NCBI GenBank assembly: GCA_022605405.1 | Contig: JABYQQ010000001.1 | Coordinates: 3,410,001 to 3,474,000, forward strand | Origin: Earliella scabrosa | Lineage: Eukaryota; Basidiomycota; Agaricomycetes; Polyporales; Polyporaceae | Length of the DNA stretch: 64,000 nucleotides | Direction of reading: 5' to 3' | Shown here: in pieces, positions 1 to 10,365 of the stretch | Layout: every line of letters starts with the position of its first letter | Numbering within the stretch: position 1 is the first letter of the stretch | Program-made: the position numbers and the translations under genes | The notes under the pieces: model-generated | What the model saw: only the letters and a program-made list of their open reading frames with translations | The model's database searches: none | Told to the model about the DNA's origin: nothing

Positions 1-3000
1 GCATCGTCGCTCTCACTCATCCTGCGTACTCTTCGGTGTCCCTCCTCCTCGCCGACGATTCCGTCATTCGTGTGTCCCTGGATTTAGTAGCGCGCGACCA
101 TCTGGTCAGTGACTGCCTCGTCATGCTGGCCGTGTTTCTCCCATCAGAGGAGTTCTTCTCCTTGCATCGGAATTTCCTGTCCAGGTGGTCAGCGCGACAA
201 TATTCTTTCATTCTCGGTGTCGAGTTTCAGGCACTGGAGAGTAGTTTGGTGCATATCCTTGAGCTTGAAGGTGGCGACCCGAGGCCATCTGCCTTCATGC
301 AAGACCATCCCTGGACCTCCCTCGCTACAGTGGAATCGATGGCCAAATTCCGTGAAGATCCGGTGCTCAGGAGGTTGCAGCTCCCTTCTGTCAAACCAAA
401 TCGTGGGATCTGGACGAAGCGGTCTATCAAGCGCAGCCCTTACCTCGGTGCCGTTCTACATGCTCTACATCTCGTCGCCGAGGAGAAGCGAGTATTCCTT
501 CCTGGCATTGAAAGCCTTCCTCGTATCACCCCCCTGATCTGCCGACTCGCGATGGTTGTACGTCCTGAATGGGCTGATTATTGGAAGCGTTACTGCCCAA
601 ATGCCATGCCGGTATGGCCCGACCCCAACCTAACCGGTAGGAGATGTGCGCTTCGAGTGTCATTGCAGCTGATTGATTTGCATTTTGTCTAGTGCCTGAG
701 AATCTCGACGAGAACCTTCCACCTTGGCCAGCAGATATGTTTAGCATCTTGTATGGTCGGGTGAACAACCCGGACTGGGCCTTTCCGTGGGTCGATAGCT
801 GGGATATGGCGAAGACCTACCGCCAGACTGCATCATGGGCATTTGGTCGTCAAGAGCCGCTCACGCATCTCCATGCCTTGACCGTGATCTACAGGGCGCT
901 GACAGACAGCAAGATACCTGATGTCAGAAAGCGCGCCGAGGCGGGGTTACACGCGATGGAGGAGACCGGCATGACGCTGAATGTGCTTCAGAACCTCGCG
1001 CTGGGCGTCACTGCACCTCTCCGTGAGGCTTTGCGTACAGCACAACTCTCACCTGGGGGCGATTGGTCCCTTCCAATCTACTCCCTGATTGGTCGGAATG
1101 ACCTGGCGGAAGGATTCAGTTCAAAGCCGGCGATCTTCGTGAACAACGGCTACCGCAGCATCAGGGAGATCCTGGTGCGTTCCCCCGTCCTACTCATTTT
1201 CTATATTCGCGTTGATGGGTATCAACAGCATCCCACGACACCTCGCAAGAGTTGTCGCCAGTTGATCGAGGAAGTCCATCGTACGGTCTCGAAGGATCAT
1301 ACGAAGACTACAGGCGTGGAGCTCGATACCGAAGACTTCACGCGCATAAGGTTCGGGACAGACAAGCGCTTGGAAGAGATTGCCAGAATGCTATGCTCCT
1401 CTACAATACCTCACATCCGTGCTATCGAGAGGCCAGAATTGAAGTAAGTAGTAATTGACTGTACCGACCCGATACTGATATTTGGTACTGCATCAGTGAA
1501 GCGGAGCAACTCAGGGAGCAACAACATCAAGTTGTCCGCATGGCGGAGCGTACACTTGCCCTACCACTTGGACGAGCAATCTTCACCTTCGGTTCCATTC
1601 CTACGGTTACTAAGGAGTCCTTCGCAATCCCGAAGTTTGAGTTCTCCGTGCGCATACAGCCCGGGAATCTGCTCCTCAGCCCTGACGTTAGCAAGCTCAA
1701 CTCAGACTGGATCAACTGGGGAGAGTTCCACAATGGTGTGGCGGCGGGTCTGCGGATTTCCACTCAAGCACAATCGGTCGAGAGTTCCTGGATCAAGTTC
1801 AACAAACCGAGCGAGCTGACGCCAGAGCACGCTGGCTTCCTGTACGCCCTCGGGCTCACCGGTCACCTACGGGAGATGTTAACGTGGCACACCTTCGGAT
1901 ACCTCACGCCTAAACACGAAATGACTTCAATCGGCGTTCTCCTCGGTCTCGCCGCAGCGAACGTTGGCAATAGCAATCGCCACGTTACTAAACTAATTGC
2001 CGTCCACACTCCCGCCCTCCTTCCCACCCCCGATGTCGACCTCAACGTACCGCTCGTCACGCAATCGGCTGGCTTGATGGGAATCGGTCTACTCTATCTG
2101 GGCACGAAGCATCGGCGGATGGCTGAAGTCTGCCTGAGCCAGATCAGCAGGCGCGATCTCTACCAGCCGGATATCAGCAACGAGTACCGAGAAGCCTACA
2201 CGCTGTCGGCAGCCCTTGCATGTGGAATGGTTTTGCTGGGCAAAGGGTCGTCTATCCCAGCCGACCTAGTCATCCAGAACCGTCTGCGTCTGCTGATCCA
2301 TGGCGAGCCGCGCGTAGCGGAGAACGGGAAACCGGCACGCCCAACATTCGACGTCAACCTTACGTCTCCCGCGGCGACAATAGCTTTGGGACTGATGTAC
2401 TTGCGTACAGAGCGGCAAGACGTGGCGGACATCCTGACAATCCCAGACACTCTCGAGGCGATCAACCATATCCAGCCCGGTTTCCTCATGATGCGGGCCA
2501 TGGCGCGCTCCATCATCATGTGGAACACAATTCAACCGACGAAGGCGTGGCTTATGGCACAGCTACCGGCAGCCGTCAGGGCTGCAATGGACGCGCGTTT
2601 CCGCGGAAAGCAGGTGGACGATGGGTACGAGTTGGCATACTACAATATCCTCGCTGGCGCCTGTTTCGCAATTGCGTTGAAGTACGCTGGCACGGCGAGA
2701 GAAGAAGCGTACCTTCTTCTGATCCAGTACTACGATATGTTCAGTCAGCTGGCTTATACCAACAGTAAGTGGCTGCCTGTCTAGTCGTTCCGTTCAGCCT
2801 TTACTGATCGCCGCACTCCAGGCCTGGCTTATGACCAACGTATCAAGCGCTCCGCCATTCGGGAAGGGCTCAGCCTAATCTCTCTCAGTCTGACTATGGT
2901 CATGGCTGGCACTGGCGAAATTAACAGCCTGCGTCGCCTCAGATACGCTTACGGGATGTACAACCACCCTATACGTTATGGCTCCCATGTTGCAACGCAC

Positions 3001-4287
3001 ATGTCCATCGGTCTCCTCTTCCTCGGCGGTGGTCGCTACACGCTCGGAACTTCTGACGCTGCCATCGCATGCATGATCGCCGCTTTCTATCCTCGGTTCT
3101 CTGTCTCGTCAGACAACAAGACCTATGTTCAGGCCTATCGTCACCTATGGGTTCTTGCGGTCGAACCACGCTGTCTAGTTGCCCGAGACGTGGACTCCAG
3201 GGAAATCGTATATGTCCCGATCAAGATCAAGATTCGTGAGAAGAAGGAGCTTGGGAACGTGCAGTTGATCGCGCCGACGCTCATACCAGAGGTCGACAAG
3301 CTGGTCTCGATCCGGGTCGATACACCTCGCTACTGGCCCTTCTACCTAGACATCGCCAACTCGCCACGACACCGAGACTCACTCCTCCGCAGCCAAACGT
3401 TGTTCGTGAAACGCCGCACCGCCTTCCTGAGCTATATCGAGGATCCCAAAGGGAGCCGGAGCTTGTTCGTACGCTCCGGATCTTCAGTTGGAGACGCGGC
3501 AACACTTGACTTTCCCCGGGAAAGTGACGTGAAGTCTCATCCAGCGAATGACCTTCACGAGTTCATCGCCTTCTCTTCGAACGACCCTCTCTTCCTCGCA
3601 TTTGCCGACCGTTTCTGCAAAGATGACGGAGAGACGCCTGAAGAGCGCCAGTTCCAGTCGTTCTGTCATGCCGCCCTTCTCGACAGCATCGTTCAGGACA
3701 AGCCACAAACGCTGCAGTCGCACTTGTCCATTTTCCACATACGGACTATGTCGCCGAACTCCGCCTACTTCACGCTTCGACTACAGGACCTGCGCTTCGC
3801 AGCCGACTTCTACAGCAAAATCTTCGACCGACGCTTCAGCGGAAAGGCCGAGAACAACCCTCGGCCTCCCTTGATAAGAGAGAACACTCTTTTGGGTACC
3901 CTCTACCTTCTGGACGCCAAGTTAGAGGCGATACGCTCGTCGGATATCGTCAAGTCTCTCATCGCTCGCTACGCCCGTGGCGTATGCATCGCGCCCGAAG
4001 AGGAAGATTCTGCGGAAGGGTTGGCTTCCAAGCAGTTGTCGTGGTACTTGCAGCGGAACAGCGTACCGGTATCCCCTGTGTTGGTGGTCCTGAAGAGCCT
4101 CGCCCACGATGCGCATATCCAGTTGTCCACCTTGCCGCCGCCGCACGGTACTCTCAACACGGAAATGCTAGACCGGGGTCTCAAGGAACTACTCCACGCG
4201 ACTGGAACGCAGTTGTCGACAACCATGGGTTCAGGGTGGACAATGCGCTCTCTTGACGAAGTGATTTCCGCTTGGAGTTCTGATTGA
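1..4287 (+). CDS. APC1: Anaphase-promoting complex subunit 1, C-terminal part (5' end outside window)
   Basis: This is the largest scaffold subunit of the nuclear APC/C ubiquitin ligase, which drives metaphase-anaphase transition and mitotic exit. Exons read <1..636, 693..1174, 1229..1443, 1497..2764 and 2822..4287, and all phases close. The 54-nt stretch 1175-1228 is in frame, so it could be read through, but it has a GT...CAG structure and is probably an intron. Family signatures seen are ALPLGRAIFTFG near 1555, HAGFLYALGLTGHL near 1830 and MVMAGTGEINSLR near 2896. PC-repeat (proteasome/cyclosome) helices run through 1,830-3,100, including GLLYLG and HMSIGLLFLGGGRYTL, then the conserved C-terminal region to the TGA. 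The missing 5' end lies before base 1. Family assignment is firm; exact N-terminal exon limits in the window are inferred. Confidence 0.95.
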
Positions 4288-5343
4288 GGGAGTTCGCCTG
4301 CCGCTCGGACAGGTCGAGAGGAGCAGGGCAGAAGGCCGTTGCCGCGCCGTTGTGTGGGTATCCTCGGGCCCCGATAGAGTGAACCAGCTGAGTATTCAAA
4401 ATGTGTATCATATGTCCTCGGTCCGCACTGCTATTGTATTCTACCATGCATGATCGTTGTCGTGACGCAGCTCCAGGTACACATCGACCGATTCACAGCG
4501 TCTTCGACGGCGTTACGTAACTGCAACATGAAGTTGAGGTATATCTGTTTGTCGAAGTCGCACCAAAGCGGGCTCTTCGAGCTCCTAGCGCGGCTCGGAT
4601 ATGACCGACGCTCGGCCTTTGTTCACATTCAACGTTTGGGGCCCAACTTTGCTCTATTGCGGACGCCACATTGAACACACCTGTCCGCCCTGCCGCGCGA
4701 GACGAGGGGTGACGCGCCCTACGGGTTGTGAGTTGTGCGTCAGTGAATACGAGGTACGAATGCATTACGTTCTCGATCTCAACGCAGCGTCGTATTGTCT
4801 GTCGGCGTTATCAACTTTAATCTCTTTCCCAGGCTCGCGAGCCCATATCCGCGGAAGGGTTCTTGGATCGTCTCACGAGACAAACCTCCCATCTGCCTTC
4901 GTGTGTTCGGAGGTTTGTTTCGAGCCCTTTTTGCCATTACGGACAGCGCTAGCAATCAAGGTCTCGCTTCTAGGCTGGTCGGCACGGAGGTTGTGCATCG
5001 CTGCGCATAATGCTGAGGACCCCCAGGCGCGAAATTGGTAATGCTGCGCGGGTCGCCGAAACTCTCAATCGCCCCGAATGGTCATCGGGGCTCGTATGTT
5101 CTTCTATCTCAACGTGCGGCGGTCGTGTATGGCGTCATCGCATAAGCAGGAGCCCCAAGACGCCTCTCGTTGTAACCAGTTTTGGATTGTTGGATCCGTC
5201 GTCACTCGTAACGGTCGCCGGCAGGGAAGTGATTCGGCGGAGTGTGTGGTAAGTCTTCCTAGGCGAATATAAGAGCCGTGCAAATTCTACACATCCGTGT
5301 CGCCCCACTCGACTTGGCCATCTCGCACAATCACCTACGCACT
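4288..5343. other. Intergenic region between APC1 and the first EthD gene
   Basis: About 1 kb with no ORF chain showing coding character or consistent splice phases. It should hold the APC1 3' untranslated region and the promoter of the downstream EthD gene. Nothing else is recognisable. Confidence 0.6.
5268..5273 (+). promoter_or_regulatory. TATA-like element upstream of EthD gene 1
   Basis: TATAAG lies about 75 nt before the ATG at 5344, in the usual position for a fungal TATA element. This is positional inference only. Confidence 0.4.
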
Positions 5344-5830
5344 ATGGCATCCGACTCAAACGCTCCTGTCACCCCCTCTCTTCGGACTGACCGCGTCCGC
5401 CTTGCCGTGCTCATGGCCCCAAAGCCTGGATTGTCCTTCGAAGAGTTCGACCGCTACTGGCTCGATGTGCATGGGAATATATTCTCGTCGATTGCCATCG
5501 CAAAGCGCAACCTGCTCAAGTACGAGCAGGTAAGTCCACACAGTCATCGAATCGTGCTGTCGTCTACTTTGTCAAATAGCTCATCACCGTGTGGAGCAGT
5601 TCCATCTAGACCCAAAGTACAACGAAACCATTGCTGCATCATCCCTCGCGAAGTCGCAATCGCCTTTCAGGGGGATCGCGATCTTTGAGGCAACGTCGCT
5701 TGACAAGATCTTTGAGATCTTCCAGGACGAGGAGTATCTTCGTGTCGTCGTGCCTGATGAGTTCAAGTTCTTCGACCACGAGAGAGCACAAATCCTCGCG
5801 GGCCCGTTCGCGACGATCATCGACGTCTAG
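5344..5830 (+). CDS. EthD-domain protein (paralogue 1)
   Basis: Small dimeric alpha/beta-barrel protein of the EthD family (named for a bacterial ether-degradation locus; fungal members are often small-molecule or secondary-metabolism enzymes). Exons 5344..5529 and 5600..5830 with a 70-nt phase-0 intron give about 138 aa. The EthD pattern is visible: DRVRLAVLMAPKPGLSFEEF then YWLDVHG in exon 1, and FRGIAIFEA plus a VPDEFKFFDHERA-like segment in exon 2. The closest relative is the gene at 6371-6911 on the other strand, with the intron at the same place after KYEQ. Substrate cannot be told from sequence. The acceptor at 5599 was chosen over the AG at 5579 because the latter brings an in-frame TAG. 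Confidence 0.85.
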
Positions 5831-6370
5831 CTTGAGGAGTATTCCCACCTCACACAATCGCAGTTGAAGTCGCAGTCATTCATGGTGAGTAACGCTCTGT
5901 ACCTCATTGTCGTCGTTCAGTATTGATGCGGTTGGGTAGTTTCGCAAACCACGGCCTTGCGCTCATAGGCTGTCCCCAATGTCCTCTGTCGGTCCGCCGT
6001 TGTACTCATAACTTCGCGTCATTATGCTTTCCATGTAACAGAGTCACATAAAAGAGCGTGTTTCAACCAAAACTTGCTAACAGAACGGCTATATCTATGC
6101 AAACGAGCCCACGACATACGTGAACGCGAGGACGGACATCTGCAGGCTAGTTCACCGTCGATTGTAGTTTGGGCCGTGTAGAATCTCTGCATTGCAAGAG
6201 GACTGTTGAACTGCATATTCTAGAGCAGGCCTACCCCGTAGGTACATACGATACGCATGTCGCTGCAATAACGTGATGATACCCTTCCGACTTCCCCGTC
6301 GTCTGAGAAATCCATCGGCATGTGAGCATTCACAGATTATGTAGGGGAAGCCGGCAACAGACGTACGTGA
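5831..6370. other. Convergent intergenic region between the EthD pair
   Basis: 540 bp between the two stop codons of tail-to-tail paralogues. It must contain both 3' ends; no gene is seen. Confidence 0.6.
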
Positions 6371-6911
6371 CTAGTTCTTGTCAATATAAGTGATGAGAGT
6401 ACCCGGGAAGAAAACAGTCTTGGAACGGTCGAGGAAGTTTTGTTCGTCAGGGAAGCCGATGTTTTGGTACTCCTGGCTTGTGAAGACCTCGAGAATCTTC
6501 TCGTACGACTCGGCCTCGAAGAGCGCAATGCCGTGAAAGGCCGAGGTGGCAAAGCCCATCGCAGCAGCGCCCTGTTCGAACGCATTGGTGTAGTGGTGCT
6601 GGAAAGAAGGGTTCGTGCATGAGTTACAAAGATAGCAGTATAGGCAGCGAGCGCCTCAGGTGCGGGGCGCGGGAGAAGGACACCTAGTAGCCGCGCAGAG
6701 GTTTTGGTATGAGGGTTAGAAAGACAGTTCGAACCTGTTCATATTTGAGGATGTTGTTCTTCGTGATCTCGAGGCCGGCGAAGAGGGGGCCGTGGACCTC
6801 GTGCCAGTACTTGAAGAATTCCGCATCCGTCAGACCCTCCTTCTTTGCCATGAAGCCCACCAAACGAACACGGTCCTTACGGACAGGTGGGATGGTCGTC
6901 GCTGAGCTCAT
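6371..6911 (-). CDS. EthD-domain protein (paralogue 2)
   Basis: Exons 6911..6735 and 6598..6371 (phase-0 intron of 136 nt) give 134 aa. It shares with the 5344-5830 gene the DRVRL...GF/VLMA start, the YWxxVHG motif, the ILKYEQ exon end and the F-G-IA(L)FEA / FPDEQNFLDRSK-like second half. Conserved intron position shows the two arose by duplication with inversion. Likely a cytosolic enzyme or small-molecule-binding protein; the reaction is unknown. The start ATG at 6911 is the first in frame after a TATA element. Confidence 0.85.
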
Positions 6912-6985
6912 GAAGGGCGTGGAGTGTTGACAGGGTAGCAGGGGAGGCCGGATACGAACGCGGTGGACGGATTTTTGACCGGTGA

Positions 6986-6995
6986 CCTTTATATA
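6986..6995 (-). promoter_or_regulatory. TATA box for EthD gene 2
   Basis: TATATAAAGG on the minus strand, about 75 nt upstream of the ATG at 6911. Confidence 0.5.
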
Positions 6996-7887
6996 TGCTG
7001 TTCAATGGGCTCGAACGACGGATATATAGATACCAGAATGATAGCCGTAGAGGGAGTGGAGATCGCATGGGGTCGGACCCGCTGGCTGTATGGGGATAGC
7101 TTCCAAGGGAACCAGATCAGGTTCCAAAGTCGGAGCATAGGTACGCGTAGTTGTTATGTTGTCAGTTTTCAGCACCTGTGAGCGAGCTAGTAGGCCGCGT
7201 TTTCGGGAGCACATAGCAGAAGGGTCGAACATACATGGATATCCGTCAACAGCGACTCGCAGCCGGAGGGGCTTCATGAATTGGTCGGATATTAGTTGGG
7301 GAAGTTGGTGCAGTGAATCTCGAGTGTCTTTGAGACTACGTCAGTAGAAATGACACTTGGCAGAACGGCACATGGTGTCATGACTAGGGCGAACCGACGG
7401 TTGGAAGTACGTTACAGCCCTAGACGGACTAAAGAATATCCAGTATTGAGCAAGTATGTTTGATGAACTTGGGAGGAGGGCCAGGCGGGTGCTGGAGGGC
7501 AACCAATCATTAATGCGGCCGTCGCGAGGGTCACACACCTACAGCAAGGAATGATTGCAAGGGAGGTATGACTGGTAGAGGTCAACGTCCCGTATTGCTT
7601 GGCCCAGAGTACTTAGAAGTTAGCTGAAATAGGTGCAAATCACTCGATGGATGCTTGACTGGAGAGGCATAAGTAACCGACCGAGTACAAACGGTCGTGT
7701 GTAGCAAGAATGGGCCGACCAGGCCACGTCCATGATGAACAGAACTGACATTGGAAGTCACGCTGGTATCGAGGAGGGGCTCTCCCGAAATGGCAGCTTA
7801 TGTAATCCGGACCGCAGACGCGCGCTCTCGAAATTGCGGACTTGAGGAAGACGCGCAGATTCGAGCCGGTTCTGACCATCGTCCACC
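6996..7887. other. Divergent intergenic region between EthD gene 2 and CCT6
   Basis: About 0.9 kb, holding the two divergent promoters. Short ORFs here lack splice support and coding character. Confidence 0.5.
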
Positions 7888-9973
7888 ATGTCCTCCAGCA
7901 TCGAGCTCATCAACCCAAAGGCAGAGAGCGTTAGGAGAGCCGCCGCGCTTCAGGTGCGTCATTTCTGCCTTTCCCTTGTGCAACCTAACAACTCCTCGAC
8001 CAGGTCAATACGACCGGCGCGATGGGTCTCGCAAATGTGGTCAAGGGAAACCTGGGTGCGCGTTGTTGTATTCTGCTCACACACGTCGTAATCGACCCCT
8101 GGATCAGGTCCTCGTGGAACTCTCAAAATGCTCGTGGACGGTTCTGGGCAAATCAAAATGACTAAGGACGGCAAGGTTCTCCTCTCCGAGATGCAAATCC
8201 AGAACCCTACTGCTGCTATGATCGCTCGTACCGCTGTCGCTCAAGACGACCAAGTCGGCGACGGCACCACCTCTGTCGTGCTCCTTGTCGGCGAACTTCT
8301 CAAGCAGGCCGATCGCTTCATCTCGGAAGGTGTACATCCGACGGTCATTGGTGAAGGATTCGATATTGCGAAGAAGGAGGCTTTGGCGGTGCGTCATGTA
8401 CGTTTACGCATGTCGTCAAGCACTGATGCTATACGCGGTCCAGTTCTTGGACACCTTCAAAAGACCTATCAGCGCCGATCGACCTACGTTGATCAATGTC
8501 GCGTACACCTCCCTCGCCACCAAGGTCAACTCGGCACTTGCAAAACAGCTCGCATCTGCAGTTGTGGATGCTGTCCTTACTATACGCCCTCCTCCCCCGT
8601 CTCCAGGTATGTCGCCTGTCACTCCGATGCAACATTGTTATCAATCTTTGTCGCTAGACTCACCCATCCAGTTCCGCGATCCCATCGACTTGCACATGGT
8701 CGAGATCATGAAGATGCAACACCGTACAGCATCAGAAACCCAGCTTGTCCGTGGTCTCGTGCTCGATCATGGAGCAAGACATCCGGACATGCCCAAGCGG
8801 GTCGAGAACGCGTACATCCTCACATTGAACGTCAGTCTCGAGTACGAGAAAACGTGCGTATGACATTGAACTCGTCTCCGCCTTTCACTTCTCAGTCATC
8901 ATGTTATGGTCAGGGAGGTCAACTCTGGCTTCTTCTACTCGTCCGCAGAGCAGCGTGAAAAGCTTGTCGAGTCTGAGCGACGGTTCACGGACGCGAAGTG
9001 CAAGAAGATCGTCGAGCTGAAGAACCTCGTTTGCGATCAGGACGTCGGGAGCAACGAGAAGAAGAAGAACTTCGTGGTCATCAACCAAAAGGGCATCGAT
9101 CCCCTCAGTCTGGACATCCTTGCTAAGAACGGCATCCTCGCCCTTCGTCGTGCGAAGCGGAGAAACATGGAGCGGTACGTGTGTCCGGCCGTTTCTGTCG
9201 ACGGCATGAAGTGAATGTCCGTCTACAGACTGCAGCTCATTTGTGGCGGCGTTGCCCAAAACTCCGTCGACGACTTGACACCCGACATCCTTGGCTGGGC
9301 AGGGCTAGTGTACGAGCACACGCTGGGCGAGGAGAAGTTCACGTTCGTCGAGGAGGTCAAGGACCCGAAGAGCGTTACCCTACTCATCAAGGGCCCCAAC
9401 CCACACACGATTCAACAGACACAAGACGCGCTGCGGGACGGCCTACGCGCCGTCAAGAACGCGATTGAAGACGAGGCACTTATTCCTGGAGCTGGCGCGT
9501 TCGAGGTCGCGTGCGCTGCGCATCTCAATGGGCCAGTGAAGAAGGCTGCAAAGGGGCGCGCGAAGATGGGCGTGCAGGCGTTCGCGGAAGCGCTGCTGAT
9601 CATCCCGAAAACCCTCGCTGCGAACGGTGGGTTTGATGTACAGGATGTGGTTGTCGCACTGCAGGTAGGTATCGCAGGCCGTGCACTACAAAGGGCTATT
9701 CTCACTTAGATGATCCTTAGGATGAGCAATCCGAAGGCAACGCGGTCGGCCTTGACCTCGATTCAGGAGAACCCTTCGACCCAACGGTGCAGGGTGTCTG
9801 GGATAATTACCGAGTGAAGAGGCAGATGCTCCATTCATGGTGCGTACTTCGGTTGCATTTTGTCATTCGATCCTCACGAAGCGTTTAGTTCCGTAATTGC
9901 CGTCAATCTGTTGTCGACGGATGAGATCTTGCGTGCGGGGCGTAGTTCCTTGAAGCCGGACGGGCAGCAGTAG
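7888..9973 (+). CDS. CCT6: T-complex protein 1 subunit zeta (CCT6)
   Basis: ATP-dependent cytosolic chaperonin subunit that sits in the eight-member TRiC/CCT ring and folds actin, tubulin and other substrates. Nine exons: 7888..7953, 8004..8055, 8108..8388, 8444..8606, 8658..8853, 8914..9174, 9229..9664, 9721..9839, 9889..9973. All phases close, giving 552 aa, the normal family length. Group II chaperonin motifs seen include [14 protein letters not shown], the ATP-site [10 protein letters not shown] segment (exon 3), [19 protein letters not shown], the NQKGIDP apical-domain motif, [11 protein letters not shown], and the C-terminal [10 protein letters not shown] and [10 protein letters not shown]. 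The zeta subunit is identified by the [14 protein letters not shown] segment. The 51-nt intron at 8607-8657 is in frame, so retention would add 17 residues. Confidence 0.96.
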
Positions 9974-10365
9974 AATGACGACAACCAATGTAGATGTACT
10001 GATACAGCAGCATTCATTGAACCTTCTATCTCGTCCGCGTTCGACAGATGCCGAACGCCAATCGCCATTAGTGCTCGAGACAAGCTCGAACCGGTATTAC
10101 ATACAGGTACACAGCAAGGACCAGGGAGATTGGTATATGCTAACAGTAAATCAATCAGCAGCAGCAAGCGGTAGTGGACACGTCAGAACAAAACATGCAC
10201 GGTGAGCGGTTGTAAGGGTACAATAAGGAGCAATAAGAAAGCGCAAACCATCGTTCCTGCGGTTCTTGTGTCCAACACAATGTCAGGTGTCAACACTAGC
10301 AATGAGACTGTGCAGCAAGCAGAGCATGCGGAGAATAATAGAGATGATGATGAAAGAGGTTCCGT
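9974..10365. other. Convergent 3' intergenic region between CCT6 and SET9
   Basis: 392 bp between two stop codons; contains the 3' untranslated regions of both genes. Nothing else seen. Confidence 0.6.
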
